Source: CAWVSB01 sp036960375 (lineage in GTDB: Bacteria; Pseudomonadota; Gammaproteobacteria; Pseudomonadales; CAWVSB01). From it: a stretch of DNA of 64,000 nt. The position numbers and the translations under genes are program-made. The notes below the pieces were generated by a model. That model made no database searches, was not told where the DNA came from, and saw only the letters and a list, made by a program, of their open reading frames with translations. Where the stretch lies: NCBI GenBank assembly GCA_036960375.1, contig JBALVY010000001.1, positions 62,001-126,000 on the forward strand, given 5' to 3'. Positions within the stretch are counted from its first letter, which is position 1; the number at the start of each line of letters is the position of its first letter. Shown piece by piece: positions 60,449 to 64,000 of this stretch.

Positions 60449-61687
60449 ATGGAAAATAGTGTCTTAGAATTACAGTACGCGCTCGATACCTTCTATTTTT
60501 TGGTATGTGGCGCACTCGTTATGTGGATGGCAGCAGGCTTCTCCATGCTGGAAGCCGGCTTGGTTCGATCCAAGAACACCACTGAAATACTCACCAAAAA
60601 TATTGCCCTGTATGCAGTATCCTGCACCATGTTTATGATCTGCGGTTACGCAATTATGTACCCGGAACTGGGAACTGTATTGCTGTCTGGCATTACTGCT
60701 GATGGCGTTGCCGGCGTAGAAGAAGCTGCTACTTACGCTCCATCTGCTGACTTTTTCTTTCAGGTAGTATTTGTTGCTACCGCCATGTCGATTGTGTCAG
60801 GTGCAGTTGCCGAACGCATGAAGTTGTGGGCCTTCCTGGCTTTTGCTGTTGTTATGACTGGTTTCATCTACCCAATGGAAGGAAACTGGACCTGGGGCGG
60901 CGAAGCGGTCTTTGGCCTGTACACTTTAGGCGACTTGGGATTTTCTGACTTTGCCGGTTCCGGTATTGTACATATGGCTGGTGCAGCTGCTGCTCTTGCC
61001 GGTGTATTGTTACTCGGTGCACGTAAAGGCAAATACGGTGCCAATGGCTCGATAAACGCTATTCAGGGTGCAAACTTGCCCATGGCTACGTTGGGTACTT
61101 TCATTCTATGGATGGGTTGGTTCGGTTTCAACGGTGGCTCTGTTCTCGCTACCTCCAGTATCGAAAACGCCAACTCAGTAGCTGTTGTATTTATGAATAC
61201 CAACGCTGCTGCTGCCGGTGGTCTTATCGCGTCATTGATTCTTGCCCGCGTCATGTTTGGCAAAGCTGATCTGACAATGACCTTGAACGGTGCCTTGGCC
61301 GGACTGGTTGCTATCACAGCCGAACCTTCAACACCTACTGCGCTGCAAGCTACCCTGATTGGCGCTGCTGGCGGCCTTCTGGTTGTATTCTCCATCCTGA
61401 CTTTGGACAAGTTGAAAATCGATGATCCTGTCGGTGCCATCTCGGTCCACGGTGTCGTTGGTCTTCTGGGTTTGATGGTTGTTCCTCTGACTAACGATGG
61501 CTCAAGCTTCTCTGGCCAGTTGATCGGTGCAGCTACAATCTTCATCTGGGTATTTGGTGCCAGCCTGATCGTTTGGGGCATTCTCAAAGCCGTTATGGGT
61601 ATCCGTATCAGCGAAGAGGAAGAGTACGAAGGTGCCGACCTGGCAGAATGTGGTATGGAAGCTTATCCTGAGTTCACCAACAAATAA
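60449..61687 (+). CDS. amtB: ammonium transporter AmtB
   Basis: 412-residue Amt/Rh/MEP channel with 11 membrane segments. The start is ATG 60449, with GGAGG 8 nt upstream; an in-frame TTG at 60443 is less likely. The conduction twin-His pair is His175 (GSGIVHMAGA) and His334 (SVHGVVGLLG), with the conserved Asp in SDFAGSGIVH. The N-terminus has no cleavable signal of the E. coli kind; the first segment FLVCGALVMWMAAGFSMLEAGLVR (in parts) is the usual start. It is expressed with glnK and the porin under nitrogen limitation, and a strong terminator follows. Confidence 0.97.
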   Translation: MENSVLELQYALDTFYFLVCGALVMWMAAGFSMLEAGLVRSKNTTEILTKNIALYAVSCTMFMICGYAIMYPELGTVLLSGITADGVAGVEEAATYAPSADFFFQVVFVATAMSIVSGAVAERMKLWAFLAFAVVMTGFIYPMEGNWTWGGEAVFGLYTLGDLGFSDFAGSGIVHMAGAAAALAGVLLLGARKGKYGANGSINAIQGANLPMATLGTFILWMGWFGFNGGSVLATSSIENANSVAVVFMNTNAAAAGGLIASLILARVMFGKADLTMTLNGALAGLVAITAEPSTPTALQATLIGAAGGLLVVFSILTLDKLKIDDPVGAISVHGVVGLLGLMVVPLTNDGSSFSGQLIGAATIFIWVFGASLIVWGILKAVMGIRISEEEEYEGADLAECGMEAYPEFTNK

Positions 61688-61718
61688 GTCTCCATTCTCC
61701 AACAAGCTAGATCATATT

Positions 61719-61747
61719 AAGGGGCTCCGTCAGGGGCCCCTTTTTTT
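61719..61747 (+). terminator. intrinsic terminator after amtB
   Basis: GGGGCTCC-GTCA-GGGGCCCC (one wobble) followed by T7, 33 bases after the stop. Confidence 0.93.
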
Positions 61748-61807
61748 ATACGCTCATTTTATCCATTAAAAAGTCGCCCCCGTGCTTATTACCTATGGTG
61801 GCAATTC

Positions 61808-62073
61808 GGCGCGCAAGGTGATGGTCCGCAAGACACGCCGTGAACCCATCCATGGGGGCTCGACGACGGCGTCCATGCCGTCGACGGTCTAGCGGACCAC
61901 CGCCTCACTCACTTTGCCCTAGCGCTACGCACAAAATATCAGGTAAAGAGCGGATGCGGATATACCTTGCCGTAACCGTCATCAGCAGGGATGCTGATGC
62001 CGAGCTTACAGGGATGTATTCACAGCGTGTTACGGCAAGGTGTATCCGGATCAGTTCGTCACCAGACTAATTT
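61808..62073. repeat. structured intergenic repeat, copy 1
   Basis: About 266 bp, two hairpin modules. Module 1 (61821-61900) has an outer stem GGTCCGC-A-AGAC / GTCT-A-GCGGACC enclosing CCCAT-CC-ATGGG and CGACGGC-GTCCAT-GCCGTCG. Module 2 has the outer stem ACCTTGCCGTAAC (61964-61976) / GTTACGGCAAGGT (62029-62041) enclosing CATCAGCA-GGGA-TGCTGATG (61980-61999). No credible reading frame. It resembles dispersed intergenic repeats known from Marinobacter-like and other marine gammaproteobacteria. Confidence 0.85.
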
Positions 62074-62125
62074 GAACAGAGATGCATAGTGTATTGAGGC
62101 GTCCTTTCGGCCCTCTTCCTAAAGC

Positions 62126-62405
62126 GGCGAGCAAGGTGATAATCCGCAAGACACGCCGTGAACCCATCCTTGGGGGCTCGACGACGGCGTCCATGACGTC
62201 GACGGTCTAGCGGACCACCGCCTCACTCACTTTTCATCGGCACTACGTACTAAGTACTACGCACAAAATATCAGACAAAGAGCGGATGCGGATAGGCCTT
62301 GCCGTAACCGTCATCAGCAGGGATGCTGATGCCGAGCTTACAGGGATGTATTCACAGCGTGTTACGGTAAGGTATATCCGGAGCCGCTCGTCACCAGACT
62401 AATTT
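62126..62405. repeat. structured intergenic repeat, copy 2
   Basis: Direct, imperfect copy of the preceding element, 280 bp, with a short insertion (ACTACGTACTAAGTACTACG) between the modules. Module 2's outer stem survives by a wobble (62297-62308 with 62361-62372); module 1 has several mismatches, so it seems to be decaying. The 52 bp between copies and the 61748-61807 gap contain nothing recognisable. Confidence 0.85.
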
Positions 62406-62424
62406 AGACATAGAGTTTTGAGTT

Positions 62425-62943
62425 TTACAAAGTCATAGACAGACACTTCGACACAAATCTCTCATAGGCTAAATCGTCGACAAAATAGCCTTCATCGACT
62501 AACAGAATGTCAGGTAGCTGCAGCTTAACCTGGGCTGCTACCAATCCACTGGTCAGCCCCAAGTCCTCGCCATGCGAACCAAATAAGGGCGTTGTACCGA
62601 CGCCACAACTGGGAGAACGGGCTTTAAAGATATAGGCAACTGCCTGCTCCTTTATTAGCTGGTTAACCAGAAAATCAGCACTGAATTGTAGTTGTTTAGT
62701 GACATCTAAGGAGGGATCGTCTCTGCCCAGAGCAACGATTTCATTATCGCTCGCAATAAGCTCGACCGGTGGGCGCGGTATACCCAGGCCAGCATGTACT
62801 TCGGGACAAAAAGACATTAAATCCAAATATGGAGCTAATTTTTTTTCGATGTAGGCCATAAGCTGATGACCGCCATCATAACGTACAGACTCTCCCAGTA
62901 GGCAGGCACTAACACCCACTTTAGGTCGCAGTAAATTATTCAT
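62425..62943 (-). CDS. DUF523-family protein
   Basis: 172-residue small protein with the family's signature Cys motifs: VGVSACLLGESVRYDGGHQ, CPEVHAGLGIPRPPVEL and KARSPSCGVGTTP. The three conserved Cys suggest metal or iron-sulfur binding, and members are often encoded as a fusion with DUF1722 or near tRNA-modification genes. The biochemical role is unknown. It is transcribed toward the repeat copies and located 48 bases beyond the end of the acyl-CoA synthetase gene. Confidence 0.87.
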   Translation of the reverse strand: MNNLLRPKVGVSACLLGESVRYDGGHQLMAYIEKKLAPYLDLMSFCPEVHAGLGIPRPPVELIASDNEIVALGRDDPSLDVTKQLQFSADFLVNQLIKEQAVAYIFKARSPSCGVGTTPLFGSHGEDLGLTSGLVAAQVKLQLPDILLVDEGYFVDDLAYERFVSKCLSMTL

Positions 62944-62991
62944 GATTGCACGCAGGGGAAAATCGACATGACTAATCTGGATACCCTATTA

Positions 62992-64000
62992 CTAACCAAT
63001 TGGCAGTGGTGCTTCGGAGGATAAGCTCTTCTTTAATTGAAGCTTGTCGACCTTGCCATTGGCATTTAACGGCAGCGAATCCTGCACGATAAATTTAGTG
63101 GGCACCTTATAGTTAGCTAGATTTTTGCGTGCCCAATTACGCAATATCGACAAATCGAAATTGTTTAGATCCTTTGGCACGATAAATGCGATACCTTCCT
63201 CACCACTAAGTCTATTTTCTTTACCAACAACGGCAACCGCCTTCAAAAACTCACTTTTCAAAAGCAAGCCCTCCACTTCAGCAGGATATACATTGAATCC
63301 ATGAGAGATATACATCTCCTTTTTTCGACCAACTATTTGCAGGAACCCGCTCTCCAACAACCGGCCTAAATCACCGGTATTAAGCCAACCCTCGTCGTCA
63401 ATAACGTTTGATGTGGCCTCTTGGTTTTCAAAATACCCTTGCATTACCCCGTATCCAGAAACCCAAATCTCGCCTACTGTGCCATTAGTAACGGGCTCTC
63501 CACCATTGTCCAAAAGCTTTAGGAAAACGCCATCTAATGGCTTACCCACAGTAGATGCAATATCTTCGAGTGAATCATCAGGCCCTGTTCCAGTGACAAC
63601 AGAACATTCGGTCAAACCGTAGCCAGTGTAGACGCCTTCAACCCCTACACCTCTAAGATCCTCGATCAATTGCTGGGGAATATACGCAGCCCCTGTTGAA
63701 ATATTGCGAACGCCGGCCAGCACACTAACCCCCTCTACTTTTTCAACCAACAATTGTGCAAAAAGTGAAGGCGGTCCGGTCATAACCGCAACCTTTTCTC
63801 GAAGAATAAGATCAGCCAATTTTTGGCCCATATTGTCTCCCGCGAATATCTGAGCCATGCCACGCATGAGACTATTTAACATGCCGGAGTAAAGACCTAC
63901 AATATGAGAAAAAGGAGTCGTCAATAGAAATCGGTCTCCCTTTTTATACTCCTGCGCGGCGGGTTTATTGAAAAAACTTCTTAGATTTTGTCCTCCACCC
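62992..64000 (-). CDS. AMP-dependent acyl-CoA synthetase/ligase, 5'-truncated by window edge
   Basis: 3' part (336 residues) of an ANL-superfamily adenylating enzyme. The frame stays open to the window end and reads KKGDRFLLTTPFSHIVG there, a core motif of the family, so TTG 63924 is not a start and the gene begins beyond the window. Visible motifs are YTGYGLTECSVV (A5), GEIWVSGYGVMQGYF, DEGWLNTGDLG (A7), IVGRKKEMYISHGFNVYPAEVE (A8, in parts) and the catalytic Lys in NANGKVDKLQL (A10). It activates a carboxylate as acyl-AMP, usually to form a CoA ester; the chain length or substrate is not readable. Confidence 0.9.
   Translation of the reverse strand, partial: GGGQNLRSFFNKPAAQEYKKGDRFLLTTPFSHIVGLYSGMLNSLMRGMAQIFAGDNMGQKLADLILREKVAVMTGPPSLFAQLLVEKVEGVSVLAGVRNISTGAAYIPQQLIEDLRGVGVEGVYTGYGLTECSVVTGTGPDDSLEDIASTVGKPLDGVFLKLLDNGGEPVTNGTVGEIWVSGYGVMQGYFENQEATSNVIDDEGWLNTGDLGRLLESGFLQIVGRKKEMYISHGFNVYPAEVEGLLLKSEFLKAVAVVGKENRLSGEEGIAFIVPKDLNNFDLSILRNWARKNLANYKVPTKFIVQDSLPLNANGKVDKLQLKKSLSSEAPLPIG

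Noticed and set aside
61840..62070. 76-residue open frame in the repeat
   Set aside because: It lies inside repeat copy 1, is Arg/Pro/Ser-rich and is not kept in copy 2.
61808..62405. CRISPR array
   Set aside because: Only two long imperfect copies with internal hairpins; no short repeats with regular spacers and no cas genes.

Overview
The window reads as chromosomal DNA of a heterotrophic, probably marine gammaproteobacterium. The evidence is the yrfG-hslR / nudE-cysQ block, ubiK-yifB-rep next to glnK-amtB, an oxyR, several TonB-dependent receptors, and NtrC/sigma-54 promoters of the enterobacterial/pseudomonad type. The exact genus cannot be read from the sequence; the Cellvibrionales/Spongiibacteraceae area is my guess. 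There are no rRNA genes, insertion sequences, prophage or CRISPR arrays. One tRNA gene (Arg, anticodon TCG) is present.

Layout. (1) 1-14 kb looks like an accessory catabolic region: a truncated carboxylesterase, a membrane-anchored FAH-family protein, a beta-barrel protein, a cytochrome P450, a DUF385/deazaflavin-type oxidoreductase, a TetR regulator divergent from a Rieske dioxygenase alpha/beta pair, a TolB/TPR membrane protein, the tRNA, a TonB receptor and a MetA-type outer-membrane protein. Together these suggest uptake and oxidation of a hydrophobic or aromatic compound; no ferredoxin or reductase for the oxygenases lies here. (2) 14-26 kb holds mixed housekeeping and hypothetical genes: a TrkA-N/RCK protein, a lipoprotein pair, an AI-2E-family permease, a DUF3313 protein, a Nudix hydrolase, a 7TMR-DISM/PAS/GGDEF diguanylate cyclase, an orphan HisA of the eukaryotic type, a Bcr/CflA exporter, an enoyl-CoA hydratase and oxyR. 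(3) 26.7-37.3 kb appears to be a polyamine/amine catabolic regulon: two class III aminotransferases, a PuuA-like gamma-glutamylamine ligase, a LuxR-type regulator, a TPR-sulfotransferase and a TonB receptor. The three transcription units carry the same promoter module, CCCC-N5-GGTNAT, followed 18-19 nt later by a -10 box. This is the best candidate for an undescribed system in the window. (4) 37.3-43.4 kb has a YhaJ-like LysR regulator divergent from doxX / glutathionyl-hydroquinone reductase / pirin, then hslR-yrfG and nudE-cysQ.

(5) 43.5-54.3 kb is nitrate assimilation: a PP2C/Ser-Thr kinase fusion and a nitrate transporter on the minus strand, divergent from nirB-nirD-nitrate reductase-DmsBC fusion. 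The divergent promoter region contains two sigma-54 promoters and an NtrC-type site. (6) 54.3-61.7 kb has an EthD-domain protein, rep, yifB and ubiK on the minus strand, then a TorF-type porin, glnK and amtB behind two NtrC sites and a sigma-54 promoter. The nitrogen genes of regions 5 and 6 therefore look like one NtrC regulon. (7) 61.7-64 kb has two copies of a ~270 bp structured intergenic repeat, a DUF523 gene and the 3' part of an acyl-CoA synthetase running off the window.

Many translation starts were reset from the longest reading frame using Shine-Dalgarno spacing or signal peptides; each entry says where.
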